Source: Notospermus geniculatus (Eukaryota > Nemertea > Pilidiophora > Heteronemertea > Lineidae). Taken from it: a stretch of DNA of 64,000 bases. A program made the position numbers and the translations under genes. The notes beneath the pieces are model-generated. The model was not told the origin of the DNA, made no database searches, and saw nothing but the letters and a program-made list of their open reading frames with translations. Shown one piece after another: positions 1 through 11,196 of the stretch; the first letter of the stretch is position 1, and each line of letters starts with the position of its first letter. The stretch is from the NCBI GenBank assembly GCA_002633025.1, contig NMRB01000816.1, positions 159,217-223,216 of the forward strand, read 5' to 3'.

Positions 1-317
1 AAAATTTTATGTAAATTATGTAAATTTATTCAATTCTCAATACGGCTGACGTACCAGAATGCAGATAGAAGGTGACCGACCTTTGACCCAGGAAATTCAC
101 CAATCACGCCGGGGGTTTTCCATGTTAAAAATAGAAAATCTATCAACATAATAGTTCACATACTTACCACCTGCGCCAGCACCGACCAATCAGAGGCACG
201 AAGGTGGTAGACACGCCCGGTCCTAACATATACAAAAGCCCGATGTAAAATAGTTAGGATCGGGTACCAGTCTACAGTCGGCTGAGAGAAAATGTCGACA
301 TTTTCTCTCACGTGGAA
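1..317. other. No gene; contains a perfect 28-bp palindrome
   Basis: Nothing coding is seen. Positions 283-310 read TGAGAGAAAATGTC followed at once by its exact reverse complement, with no spacer. Confidence 0.6.
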
Positions 318-1208
318 TGTCGCCTTTAGTGTAATTTATTTTTGCATATGCAAACGAGTGAAGATAAATCATTTCAGAAATTTCGTTCCCCGCACAGCAT
401 TACAGGTCGTTTGGAATCGAGGGTTGTTAAAAACATCGTCATAACTACATAAATATTTGTTTGCCTAAAACCAGCAAACTTAATGGATGAAGAAATTATC
501 AACCTGAATGAATTTCATGCTTCGGCATGGTATTCCAAGTTTTTGTACGTAGTTTGAACAGCAGTAGGTAACGATTCTCGCAGCCATGATGACCTGCCGA
601 TACTAGCCGAAAATTGTCGATGTTTCCCGAATTGCGTTGTATCCGGGTCTCTCCAGCTGTTCCGATCTCCAAAACGATCGATAACCTGGGTCCTTGGGTG
701 TCCGACGCGGCGCTGACTGACCATTTGACACGAATCGTCAGTCATCGCCACCGTCGGAACGCATGGGACAAGGGATAATTAAACCAAGGGCGATATCCTG
801 CAAATGTCGTGGAGATTCGGGGTGATTTTCAACCCTCAGACATGCGTGCATATACACCCACATTTCGCATGTACATGTACATTCTTCTATGTTAAAACAA
901 TCCGAACGACCTACATGTACGCAGAAGTTTCCAAATTCTATTCCAAGAAAGTGTAGGCACTTTGAAGAACGCCTATTTTCGAGAAAAACACAAGATTACC
1001 TTTCGATCCACAACTGAGTCAAAACTGCACCGATTTCCATGAAAATTTCGACAACTTTCGCAGAGAAACTTCCATCAACAGGTAAACATTTCGCCATTAT
1101 GAAACGTCGAACTAATCGTGCGTAATTACTGATTGTTTATATCGTCTGCTACCCCCACGCCGTGGCCTCGCTTTCGTGCACTGATTTACCAGTTAGTACC
1201 GCCAAATA

Positions 1209-1791
1209 CACAGAAAAAAAAAATCGATCTCAGCTCGAGTTAAAATGAGTCTCTAGCCTGCTATTTTGTCCCTAAAATGAGTTTCTTTGCTACTCGAACA
1301 CAGAATGAGTACCAGTTTTCTAAGGCTTTACCAGTTTTCTTGCATCGACTGGAGATAACACTGCAACTGGCGTCTCATTCTGAAGTAGAGACAAAAGTCT
1401 ACTCATTTTGAGTTTTCTCAGTTCTCAAGTCGATGGGACAGGGCATCAGCTGGAGAAAATTGGAAACAAACCGAGGGGAACCAAAATCTGCTGATGAGGA
1501 GCTCGGTGGTGTGGTGGTTCCGGTGTCCGACTTGCGATCAGAGAGTCCTGGGTTCGAAACCCACTGGGTGTGAAACGTTTTTTTTATATATGGAGACATC
1601 ACTTGTTTATTTGATTCGAGACAACAGACAATCCGGTGGAAACAGCTAAGAATCATTTTAACCAGTTGGAGACAATGTCATCTCAAGTGGAGACCCAGTT
1701 ATGTCTATTCGAGTTGCAAAAGAAACTCATTTTAGGGACAAGAGTTGGAGATTCATTTTTTCTCGAGATGAGATCGTTTTTTCTTTCTGTG
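1209..1791. mobile_element. TA-type MITE (CACAGAAAAAAA termini) with a tRNA-like insert
   Basis: Ends read CACAGAAAAAAAAAATCG and CGTTTTTTCTTTCTGTG with TA on each side (1207-1208, 1792-1793). The uninterrupted site is visible at 13168-13169 in the inverted relative, which proves the boundaries and the TA duplication. A related element is at 48839-49151. Tc1/mariner-like by target site. Confidence 0.85.
1500..1580 (+). other. tRNA-derived (SINE-like) segment inside the MITE
   Basis: GGTGGTGTGGTGGTTCCGG resembles a degenerate A-box region and GGGTTCGAAACCC is a good Pol III B box. The cloverleaf is not intact, so this is not called a functional tRNA. Confidence 0.45.
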
Positions 1792-1841
1792 TACCACGGC
1801 TGACATGTCGAGGCGCTGTTCATACCTTTGCGGGTCGACTG

Positions 1842-2970
1842 AACCATATTTGGTTTTCTCATCTACGTCACTTTATAACCCTAGATACGTAAGGCCTGAT
1901 ATTCGATTGTGGGGATCATAACTACATGTACGATAGAGGCAGGACACCACAACAAGCCGCAAACAAGGTCCGATACAATAGACGCCTTTTACATTAGTCT
2001 CGCGCAACCACCCCCTCGGTCATACTCCGAGGTCGCCAGACCGAGGGTCTGGCACGGAACGCAATTCTCATTGAATTTTCTTATTCCGAAAATTCAAAAT
2101 AAGGGGAGCTTCGCTGATTGGCTAGTCATACCAATGTATTATGCATGCATGCATGCAGTGCAGTGTAGTTGTGTTCTACGTCATCAGTCATCGCGTAGAT
2201 TGTCCGCCATGATGGTCTACAACATTACAAGTCAAAGTAACCATACGGACCAGACTCTAAAATTGGAAATTTATTGGAAATTGCCAAAGTCTGGTGGCAC
2301 GAAACTACTTTTACATGTATGTGGGAAATTGATCAGGACAGGTGTGATGTATGAGAATGCCCCCCGTATGACAATGCCCGCTTTATTGTTCGGCGGACAC
2401 TCTAATACAGAAAGACATGTTGATCAGTGCCTCTCCCATTGTCACGTCGCGGCTTATTCTGTCAATCTTTTGTTGGGAGGCACTGGCAAACGGGGNCCTC
2501 ATTTTCTGTGTCTATAAAGCACAGTGATCACATTGGACTATAAAAACAGTCAACTGGGGGTGTCTTTATTGCTTTTCTCAGAGGGGCTTGGATTGAAGCA
2601 CTATGAAAATTCACAATGATGGCTCGCCCTTAAGGGTCTTGGTCTCTGTAGAGTCCAATTCAACGGTGCCGCTTAATCCGTAAATGTCGGTATTGTTGGG
2701 GGACATCACATATCGGGGGACATTAGATTCTACTACACCGGCTACTTATCCTTAAACCGAAACGTATGCGTATCTCGATACGTTTGCGTTCTCACGGATC
2801 CTTCATTTGAGAAAGCACAACGTATATGGATGCGGATACGTAAACCTAGATAAAAGACGATCACTGATTGGGCTAAATACAGGGATCCACCAATGGCCGG
2901 GATTCTTACAGCCCAGTACATGTAGTATTTGAAATATTCAGGGTATCAGATGTAGATAAATTTATGTCAG
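1842..2970. other. No gene; includes a dispersed repeat block at 2631-2741
   Basis: Positions 2142-2162 are a GCAT/CAGTG-rich simple stretch. Positions 2631-2741 are homologous to 32081-32277 and lack the 88-bp insertion found there (empty TA at 2649-2650). One ambiguous base is at 2496. Confidence 0.6.
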
Positions 2971-3722
2971 TGGAGAGAATGCGCAGCTTTCCGACTCCGA
3001 CTCCGACTTCAACTACGAGAATGAATTGCAGTCCGCTATGGACATCCTTGATAAAAATGATTTGATAGAAGTTTTCAATTCGTCAAACACCATAAATTGA
3101 AGGCGGAAAATTTGGCCTTATAAATCGGACGTGCGGATAAATAATGAACATTGAAGTCGTAATCCTAGTCGTTATCACTGTTAGAAATTATTAGATTTAC
3201 AGTAGTAATTCTGCAGTAATTTTACAGAAATTCCCTGCAGCAGAGTCCCCAGCACTTTCTGTAAATTTACATAATTTTTTTATGGTATGATTCATGTTTT
3301 CCTGTATTGGTTGGACTCCATTGGACATCCAATAATGATGCCTTCTGAGGGCAGTATGAAAATATAATTTGGTCAGCCTCCAGTCAAATCTCTGTTGACA
3401 TTTATTTAAGTTTGCAATTTTACAGATCAGGTCTGTAATTTTACAGAACCGTCCTGGGGACTCTGCTGCACAGATTTTCTGTAAAATCTTCTGTTATTTC
3501 TAACAGTGTACGACTTTGAGACACGACCATGACGACTACGATATTTGCGATTTATACGCACTTCCGATTACGAGTGAAAATTATTCTGCCACAAAGTTAT
3601 GGCATTTTACGATTTGCAAACGTCTATCAAATCGTTTTTATCAAGGATGTCCACAGCGGACTGCAATTCATTCTCGTAGTTTAAGTCGGAGTCGGAGTCG
3701 GAAAGCTGTGCATCCTCTCCAA
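2971..3722. mobile_element. Concentric foldback: long outer arms around a 333-bp inner MITE
   Basis: Outer arms of about 190-205 bp (2985-3175 and 3509-3712) carry TCCGACTCCGACTC and its complement. The inner element 3176-3508 has ends CACTGTTAGAAATTA and its complement, and its own inner arms with GAGTCCCCAG. All share one centre near 3342. Confidence 0.75.
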
Positions 3723-4118
3723 TGGCTGTAGGCCTACATGTACCATACCTTGACAACTCTTTACTTTCGCATACTGAATTATTCTGTCCCCCGGCGGGAG
3801 AATCTCTCTCGGTCTACATTGAGTATGCTCCCAGCACTGACTGTATGGGTCCATGTCGACAGCGAGACATTTTGGAGTAATAGAACAGTAGTCCCGGCAT
3901 TCTTCTCTGGTCCATCGTATCTGACCATTCTTTTTCATTACTTGTGTGCCCGAATCAGCATGCATGGTCGCAAATAGCTTCATACAACTCTCATTCAATG
4001 CAACGAGATAGACATTCTGAAGAAAGGGTAAGATTGCTAGAAATCAGAAGTGAAAAATACGAAACGGTACCGAAGAAATTTTGCTTTCAAAGTCAACACA
4101 ACTGCCCGGGAATTGGTC

Positions 4119-4881
4119 CAAATACCCAGGGGCAAAACCCCATTTTTGGTGAAAATGGGGGACCGACTGCTGTAAAAGGCCACCCCCGGTTAATGTGTTC
4201 AGGGGACCCTCCTGAGTCACACTAGGGTGGGTGGCCTTTGATATTTTTTGCAAGACGCCGAAAAATTTACTTTGAAGTTGAGGACACTGACTTTATCATT
4301 GGACCCAAGAACTGACCATGACTGAGAGTTGTACAGGAGAATGGGATGCGATGTACAGCTAACTTTTGAACGGTGGGATTTACACCCCACAAATGTATTA
4401 CCAATAGATAGAAACATGGTGCCTCAGAACCAGAGAAGCATGTTCTTAATTGTTTTTAGTAATTATGTAATAAGGAAATGATTTTTTTATGCAAATTAAC
4501 AGAAAATTGGTCAAAATACATTAAAACGCTGTTTCCGATTACGTAACTAGTTAGAAACTATAAAAAACATGCTTATTTGATAAAGAGCCACCATGTTTCT
4601 ATCTGTTGGTAATACATTTATGTGGTGTAAATCCCACCGTTCAAAAGTTAGCTGTACATCGCATCCCATTCTCCTGTACAACGCTCAGTCCTGGTCAGTT
4701 CTTGGGTCCAATGATAAAGTCAGTGTCCTCAACTTCAAAATCAATTTTTTGGCGTCTTGCAAAAAATCTCAAAGGCCACCCACCCTAGTGTGACTCAGGG
4801 GGGTCCCCTGAACAGATTAACAGAGGGTTGCCTTTTACAGCAGCTGGTCCCCCATTTTTGCCCTTTGCCCCCTGGGTAAAT
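4119..4881. mobile_element. Long foldback element with arms of about 300 bp
   Basis: Arms at about 4122-4430 and 4585-4878 are near-perfect reverse complements, for example GGGATTTACACCCCACAAAT against its copy near 4620. The spacer is about 155 bp. Ends read ACCCAGGGG / CCCCTGGGT with AAAT on each side. Fragments recur at about 10205-10260, 20600-20660 and 51360-51420. Mirror-image ORFs in the arms are not taken as genes. Confidence 0.8.
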
Positions 4882-5391
4882 GACAGCGGATTAGTCTGCA
4901 ATTTCGATTTGATTCCATGCAGCCGTTTGAGCTGAATCGTTGGTAGGAGAAAAAAGTGGACGAGATAGATAGAAAGAGAGATCGAAATCTGTGAATCCAA
5001 TGAGAACCAGACCACTGAGAGATGGTGTGGTCATAAATATGGGCGGATAGGTTTTTCCGGAAGAGATGATCATGACGATGATATACTGAACAGTTTCAAA
5101 GCTCCTAGAATTAGTGACGACAGGATCTACCTCGACGACTAGGCATGGCATTCCAGCACTCGAGTTAGTGGGGCAATAACTTACATGTATCATTAATATC
5201 GGAAGAGCAAACGAAAGCATTGCGGTCCTATATCATCAGATCAAGTTAAAACTAGGCAAAGGGTATGTTAGTCCTTAGTATAATTCCTCCAAGGTTAGTC
5301 CCTAGTTAGGCACAACAAGTTCATTGACGCCTAGCCGAAATGAAGTTCAGGCCTGTAAGTGGATACTTTCCTAATAACAACTTGAATTTAA
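4882..5391. other. No gene recognised
   Basis: Unremarkable AT-rich sequence. The GTATAATTCCTCCAAG word near 5280 recurs in the small hairpin at about 26873-26911. Confidence 0.4.
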
Positions 5392-5633
5392 AGATAATGT
5401 ATCACGACTTCATTGTTCACATTCGATGTTTGTAAACATAGATGTTTACATATTTTGGACTTTTGGAATATGCCAACCCACTGAATTGAATACTTTCGGT
5501 ATCAAAAGAATTTCTAGAGGGGCATGCCACCAATAAATTACTCATAAGACAAAGAAAGACTAGACATAAACAAACAAAATGTAAATAAACAATGATTTTC
5601 GTGGCCCACGAAAATACCCGTGATACATTATCT
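5392..5633. mobile_element. TTAA-type MITE
   Basis: Ends AGATAATGTATCACG and CGTGATACATTATCT, flanked by TTAA at 5388-5391 and 5634-5637. The target is that of piggyBac/Kolobok elements. Confidence 0.75.
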
Positions 5634-6128
5634 TTAAGTTGCTAGGACAGGACATTTCACTGCAGTCTGAATTCAGCACATTTTCGTTTTCTTCTACATG
5701 AGGACTTGTAAGTCCTCCTCACACGTGCTCCTTAGAACTGCATAGTTAAGGGCAAGCGGCGCCTGGATGAAAACAACAAAGAAGTTAAGTTGTTTGTAAA
5801 TGGTACATCATGATGTGATGTTTATCCGCAACAGACGGATGACATATTGGGCAATAAGAACCAGAAACGATAGTATTTTGCAATAATCGATTTTCCTCCA
5901 TCAAAGGAAATCGATACCAAATTTTCACTGAACAGTAGGCCCCAATTTAAAAAAAAAAGTCACAATAAAGATTAAGAAAACACAAGAACCAACAAGAAAT
6001 AAACTGAAAGATTTTCGTGGTCAGCTCGATCCTGGGACTTCAAAGTAACATATCATTCTCAAAAGCCCTGAAACAAACAAAATCAACAAGTGACAGTTTA
6101 AACCTGGTTACATCCTATCATGATAAGA
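5634..6128. other. No gene recognised
   Basis: Nothing beyond short A-rich runs is seen. Confidence 0.4.
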
Positions 6129-6413
6129 CTGAAAAAAAATTCCGGCTCGTGTTGAGTACTTTGTCATTTTGTCCGTGAGATGAGTAGAAAGGTACTAATC
6201 GGGTACTAATCGGGTACTCATCGGGTACTCAGCGGGGCAAGGAGCTGCATTTGGAGTTCCTCACTACTCGCTATGAGTATCTTTCTACTAGCTGTGAGTA
6301 TCTTTCTACTCGCTATGAGTATCTTTCTACTCAATATGAGTACCTTTCTACTCATCTCACGGACAAAACGGGTACCCCGAAGGTACTCAACATGATTAGG
6401 ATATTTTTTTCAG
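6129..6413. mobile_element. Foldback MITE with an internal 21-bp tandem repeat
   Basis: Inverted ends CTGAAAAAAA and GTTGAGTAC...GTCCGTGAGATGAGTAGAAA match the reverse complement at the right end. Inside, a 21-bp unit of the type TGAGTATCTTTCTACTCGCT is repeated about four times (6270-6350). The short ORF there only reflects the repeat. Confidence 0.75.
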
Positions 6414-7133
6414 TGAAGACAAAAGTAGTCGATGAGGCCAAAGTTCGGAGTAAATAAAAAAATCAAAATGTAAAGCCATATACAAGCCTTGAGGTCCGTG
6501 CCCAAAATACCAGTAATCATTTTGGCAGACCACACGATGGAGCTGTTGTCCTTAGTAATGACACACATCAATATATACATGTACATGTAGTGTAGTTGAA
6601 AATGTATACACCGTAAGGCGCTCCCAGTTATAGTCTGGCGACAAAGCGTGACGTCACAGTAGCACGTCACCCGACCGAGACAGCAGGGATAGACCTGGAA
6701 TCAGATATTTCGAAGCGGATAACCTTATCGAGGGAAATATCGAGGGAATTGGTCGTACTGACGTTAACAAGTGGGAAGAAATCGCCAACTAGAGGAATAT
6801 ATACCAAATTGATTATTCTTGCTCCGGCTATGAAAGTTTGCTTATGGTAAGTGTAGGCCTACATCGGGTCTCCTAGGAGGTTTTTGTTTGGGACACGGCA
6901 TTTTTATAGTATAGGCTATTAACAACAATACTTGTAAGTACCTGTATGTATGTCGGATATGGGGCTATATTCAATATTAACATATGCACACTGTGTGGAT
7001 AACAAAACAGCATATAGCAAGTTTAGGCTGTGAACAATATTTCGGAGACCTTATTATAGTATAGGGCATTTTCACACTTACATGTACATGTAGTGAGGCC
7101 TATAACAAGGGTTGAGGCTGTTGCCACCTTGGG
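6414..7133. other. No gene recognised
   Basis: Carries several TACATGTA words and no coding signal. It leads into the foldback at 7134 that lies at the duplication edge. Confidence 0.4.
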
Positions 7134-7393
7134 TTAGGCCACATAAAAATAAATACTTGTTTAGCGTCCCCTCCCCACCTGAAAAATGCCAAGACCCCTG
7201 ATTTTTTTGGTAATGCGTTTTCCATTAAAAAATTGCCTACTCTAAAATTTCAAAATTAAAAAAAAAATTTATTTGTTTTTGACCTATCTTTTCAGCTAAA
7301 AGCTGCTAAAAATAAAAATAAAAACCTCCCTCCCGACCCTGAAATACTAACGTGCCCGGGCGCTAAACAAGTAATTTTTTTTATCTGGCCTTA
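7134..7393. mobile_element. Foldback element at the start of duplication copy A
   Basis: AGGCCACATAAAAA...ACTTGTTTAGCG (7134-7166) is an inverted match to ACAAGTAATTTTTTTTATCTGGCC (about 7365-7393). The copy B counterpart is 16579-16872, where the left arm has been replaced by a T-rich variant. Confidence 0.6.
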
Positions 7394-7941
7394 CATGAGC
7401 GTCATACCACTGCGATTACCTTAAAAGTGTCAGTTCCTGTACTTTCTGACGTTTGTTTTTTCTCATTTTTTTTTATTTGTAGTGAGAAAAATCTTCACTG
7501 CTCAGTGCGATAGCCCGGAGTCCCCTTCAGCCCGGTCCTGTTGGTTCAGGAGACAAAAAGAATTCTTCACATTTTATAAGTGATTTGACTGGAAAATACA
7601 TTCACAGAAGAATAAATTTAATAATCATCACGGAAATGGATGTTCAAAATCTTTGATGGATTATCTATACTTTCTATAGGGTGTTTGAATAAAACGCCAA
7701 GTGTTCCGAAATTTTCACGTGATATCAATAAGACCATTTTCGGATATTTCTAACTTGCACGTATCTCGCGGCGTCAGTGCAAGGTGTTTGTAAGGGTGTG
7801 TGTTGCTATCGAAGAAATATAATCCAGTCTTGCGAATAAAAGGAGCTGCGCGCTCTAGATATCCTTTTCTTTGGAGTGACGTTCGGAGGTTACTCGTCAA
7901 CAGTTACACCATTTACGTACATGTAACTTCATTTTTCGAGG

Positions 7942-7962
7942 CGCCATTTTGGATCACGTGAC
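7942..7962 (+). promoter_or_regulatory. YY1-like site plus CACGTG E-box just upstream of PRR15-like copy A
   Basis: CGCCATTTTG (7942-7951) matches the reverse complement of the YY1 core and TCACGTGAC (7954-7962) is a USF/MITF-class E-box. They sit 13-33 nt before the ATG and are unchanged in copy B. No TATA box is seen. YY1 sites close to the start are typical of TATA-less promoters; the functional role is inference. Confidence 0.5.
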
Positions 7963-7974
7963 TAAAACACCGCC

Positions 7975-8346
7975 ATGTCGTTCTGGAAAAAATCGTTCTG
8001 GAAAAAGTCAAAAGGGAAGGAATCTGACAGTGAAAATGTGAACCCGCAGGCTGTGGATGATGCGGAGGCGAAACGAAAACTTAAGCACCAGCTATCTGTG
8101 TCGCGATCAGGTCGCTTTAAACAGAAAGAGAAGAAGCGCACTGGTTTTCTCGACCAGCCGGAGTTATTTAACGGCCCGGAAAATGAAAATGAAATGCCCG
8201 CAAAGGCAGTGGAACAGAGTAATTCACAGACTCAAACCGGAAATGGTAGTATTGGCAGATCTCAGAATCCTTCAAATTGCCGCGAGGCAGAACAGAGACT
8301 ATCCCAGAATACATCATTAACGAATCAGCAAACGGCGCAGGTATGA
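7975..8346 (+). CDS. PRR15-like: PRR15/PRR15L-family small protein, copy A
   Basis: A 123-aa ORF with a good upstream context. The N-terminus has a repeated SFWKK (residues 2-6 and 7-11), recalling the tryptophan/lysine-rich start of PRR15 proteins. Residues 41-65 carry SVSRSGRFKQKEKKR followed by FLDQPELF, which matches the family signature (SGRFKEK then a NLF-type motif). The rest is polar, rich in Gln, Asn and Ser, and probably disordered. Length is close to vertebrate PRR15 (about 129 aa) and PRR15L (about 100). The molecular function of this family is not established. The end reads CAG/GTATGA, so the last codons could alternatively be a splice donor into an unseen exon. A possible poly(A) signal AATAAA lies at 8637-8642. 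The protein is identical to copy B at 17449. Recognition is from memory of the family motif, without a search. Confidence 0.72.
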   Translation: MSFWKKSFWKKSKGKESDSENVNPQAVDDAEAKRKLKHQLSVSRSGRFKQKEKKRTGFLDQPELFNGPENENEMPAKAVEQSNSQTQTGNGSIGRSQNPSNCREAEQRLSQNTSLTNQQTAQV

Positions 8347-9105
8347 TGGGAAATATTATAATTAGGTGATGATGATGTAAAGTGAACTGGGCTGAATTTT
8401 GCCTAGAGGGGCATGGCGGATCAAGAGGCCAGTGGCGAAGTTCAAAATGACAGTAAAGTGGCCTTTATTTAAATTTTGAGCATAAGATGTAGTTGAAAGT
8501 TTTGTCCTCGAAACCAATCATTGCCCTCTCGGAGAATATCACTACAAAGCTCCTGTTTGTGAACTGATGATTAGCGTGTTCGATTACTTACACCGGCCAG
8601 GCACTAGCGCTTTCTCAGGCATGCGCATTGGAGGCCAATAAAAGCGCGCTGTTGTGTTAGACACGAGTGTCATGGCGGATGCGCTCTGATTGGCAGTTTG
8701 TCCGCCATGACACTTTACTCGTGTCTAAAACGACAGCGTTTTATTTCATTTGCACGCTGATGTATGCGAGGGCTGTGTTTATCTGCATTCGGAAGTGACA
8801 TCATGCTCTGCATGCTGGGAAACTTTCCTAAGTAACCGGCTCAAGGGGAGGTTTAGTAGCGTCTGGCGCGACAGGCCCGACTTGGAGAACTTCCGGTAAA
8901 GAAAATGCTGTCGTGCCAGGCCGGTGTAGGCGCGAGTAAGAAATCGAACACGCTAAATAGAGTAAGTCATGGACAGAAAATGCACCTGCCTGTACCACAG
9001 GGTTTTGTCCTCACCTCACAGGCAAAGAGGTCTGAAATTGGAATGAGTTTCTTACAGGAAGGAACCTCCCTAAAAACGAAACTGTGATTTTCAATAGAGA
9101 CGGTA
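8347..9105. other. 3' flank of PRR15-like copy A, with a hairpin
   Basis: No second coding exon was recognised. An imperfect hairpin has arms at 8657-8679 and 8701-8728 (TTAGACACGAGTGTCATGGC and its complement with a small bulge), and it is conserved in copy B. AATAAA lies at 8637-8642. Confidence 0.5.
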
Positions 9106-9330
9106 CTCTAAAATCCCACTTACCTGTCCCATTCCTGAACTCGGAAAAAAATGACTAAATCCTAAGTTGAAGATAATGGGGTGGGGTATGATCAGAAACA
9201 GTAATGTCCTGTCCACTTACTTGTCCCACTCCCGAGCCTCGCAAAGAATGACAGCGTGTGATATCTTCAACTTAGGATTTGGTCATTTTTTCCGAGTTCA
9301 GGAATGGGACAGGTAAGTGGGAGTTTAGAG
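9106..9330. mobile_element. TA-type MITE, CTCTAAA family, copy 1
   Basis: Arms of about 80 bp (CCCACTTACCTGTCCCATTC and complement), with TA on both sides. Same family at 19180-19405 and 48199-48427. Confidence 0.85.
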
Positions 9331-9742
9331 TACATGTATATGACTGCGACTAGGTTCTAGCCATATCCGATTTACAAGAAAATGTTGGTGACAAATTGAT
9401 CACGATGAATTATGATTAGTTTGAGACCATGCTAAACCTATCCCGGTGTGTAATTTAATTTCATCCAATGAACAATATTTTAACGAATGTTTCCCATCAT
9501 TGTGTGTTGTGATATAATGAAAGGTTCTCAGTTTTACGGGGAAGTTTTTTTCCGTAAAAGACGTGTGAAACGTGTGATGCTGGAAGTACAGGGTGTTCCA
9601 TAATAAAACTTAATCAGAGCAAAGCAGCTGCATTTGCCCCTACTGTTAAAATATCATTTCAGTGCCATCCAACTCTTTCATTCCTGTCGTTGGTTGATGG
9701 CGGCCCACTAGTTCTCCCACATGACGTCGTGGCCATTTACTA

Positions 9743-9860
9743 GGGAGGTTTCGCAAGCGCCCGGTTAGGCCATACGACGACGTTTATCTATTGTTTGGGT
9801 ATACCCACACAATAGATAAACGTCGTCGTAGAGCCTAACCGGGCGCTTGCGAAACCTCCC
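9743..9860. mobile_element. 118-bp TA-type MITE (GGGAGGTTTCGC termini), private to copy A
   Basis: Near-perfect palindrome GGGAGGTTTCGCAAGCGCCC...GCGAAACCTCCC with TA on both sides. Copy B reads GGCCATTTATTGTCC at this place, the empty site. Confidence 0.9.
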
Positions 9861-10285
9861 TATTGTCCAAGCAAGATATAACACTACCAAGCATATCCTC
9901 GCAGACAGTTATTTTACCTAAACTATTGTGCCCATGGCCCGCTTGACCAGCGTAGCGTGCCAGCGGCCATTGATAATGGTATTATGCTTCTGACATCATA
10001 TGGTGAGAACTGTTAGACCGCCATCTTTGTTGGAAAGGCCTACATGTACATAGTCAGGTGCGAAGTGGGCGAAATAAACGTCCCGTGGGATTTCTGGTAT
10101 AAAATTTGCCGGACTATCTAGATTGATAGAGAATGGCTTCTTGTGTATGAAAAACGTTCCCGGCACTTCCGGAAATTCTTCCAACGGAAGTACGGGCAAT
10201 TGAATATTTGGAACTGACTTTATCATTGGACCCAAGAACTCAGCTTTAGAGGAGAATGGGACCAGATGTACACGGCCAATCTCAG

Positions 10286-10653
10286 GGCCTCGTACACAAC
10301 GATAATAAGCAAGAAGTCAATCTCCAGAATTCACGAATTTTCGACCCCAACCGGGGTCTTTTTCAAGTGGAACTTTACAATCTGAAACTCTAGAAAAGTC
10401 TTTTCTAGAGTTTCAGATTGTAAAGTTCTACAATCTGAAACTCTAGAAAAGTCTTTTCTAGAGTTTCAGATTGTAAAGTTCCACTTCTGAAACTCTAGAA
10501 AAGTCTTTTCTAGAGTTTCAGATTGTAAAGTTCCACTTGAAAAAGACCCCGGTTGGGGTCGAAAATTCGTGAATTCTGGAGATTGACTTCTTGCTTATTA
10601 TCATTTTGTGTGTCAATTTTGTGCTATTCTGTATCTTGGCCTCGTACACAACG
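10286..10653. mobile_element. Zig-zag retroelement-like insertion with a 16-bp target-site duplication
   Basis: GGCCTCGTACACAACG occurs at 10286-10301 and 10638-10653 but once in copy B (20696-20711). The 336-bp insert between them has exact 97-bp inverted outer arms (10302-10398 and 10505-10601) and a 36-nt single-copy tail (10602-10637). Between the arms the unit CTTTTCTAGAGTTTCAGATT reverses direction repeatedly, with centres at 10399, 10452 and 10504. The arm contains GACCCCGGTTGGGGTCGAAA, the kind of small hairpin seen at 3' ends of some retroelements. Mechanism is inference. Confidence 0.85.
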
Positions 10654-11196
10654 GTATCTACTGAAACTACCAGTCATTCACTAAAGGTTTTGACTAGTTT
10701 CGGAATGAACTTGTTTTCAATATTTATAACTTTCTCCGCTGGAGATCACACACAGAAATTTCGTTGGTCTAGACCTGTTTTGTCGCAAAGAAATTTTTGT
10801 GAATGAAAAGGAGTGAAAGCTCCGCTTTTGTCGGGCGATGTGTTTTGGAAAGATCTGTTCAATGGTCCTGTCTGCTGAAAATTTACCAATGTTAATAGAC
10901 GTTTTCTTAGGACCACGTAAATATTCTTTATTACCTATATTGTGCCATTCTCATAGGTTTTGGGACAGGGTCCGTATAACAGCTATGAAAGGGATATATG
11001 ATTCTTTAGAAATAAGTTACAATGCCGGCTATAAATATCATGTTCTATGAGGTACCAACCACATTTAACTATTATTATACATACAGTACAGGTGTATACA
11101 TGTAGGCCTACGAAATATCAGGTGATTTGGAAAAGTGTATATTTCAGCTTTAAATTTTGGTTTCCGTTCTCCGTTTTCCAAATGGCCACTTTAATA

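Larger units (their letters stand above)
318..1841 (-). mobile_element. About 1-kb non-autonomous element (inverted copy of 13118-14150), split by a TA MITE
   Basis: Matches 13118 to about 13950 in reverse orientation and ends at 1841 with the same terminal motif, CCTTTGCGGGTCGACTG. The other end is truncated or diverged near 318. A 583-bp MITE at 1209-1791 interrupts it. No transposase ORF is seen. Confidence 0.7.

Noticed and set aside
1488-1578. Hammerhead ribozyme (CTGATGAG ... CGAAAC)
   Set aside because: The core words are present but the stems between them do not form; the CGAAAC belongs to the B box of the tRNA-like segment.
4217-4793. Matching 66-codon ORFs on opposite strands (4217-4417 and 4593-4793)
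   Set aside because: They are the two arms of one foldback element read in mirror image, not duplicated genes.
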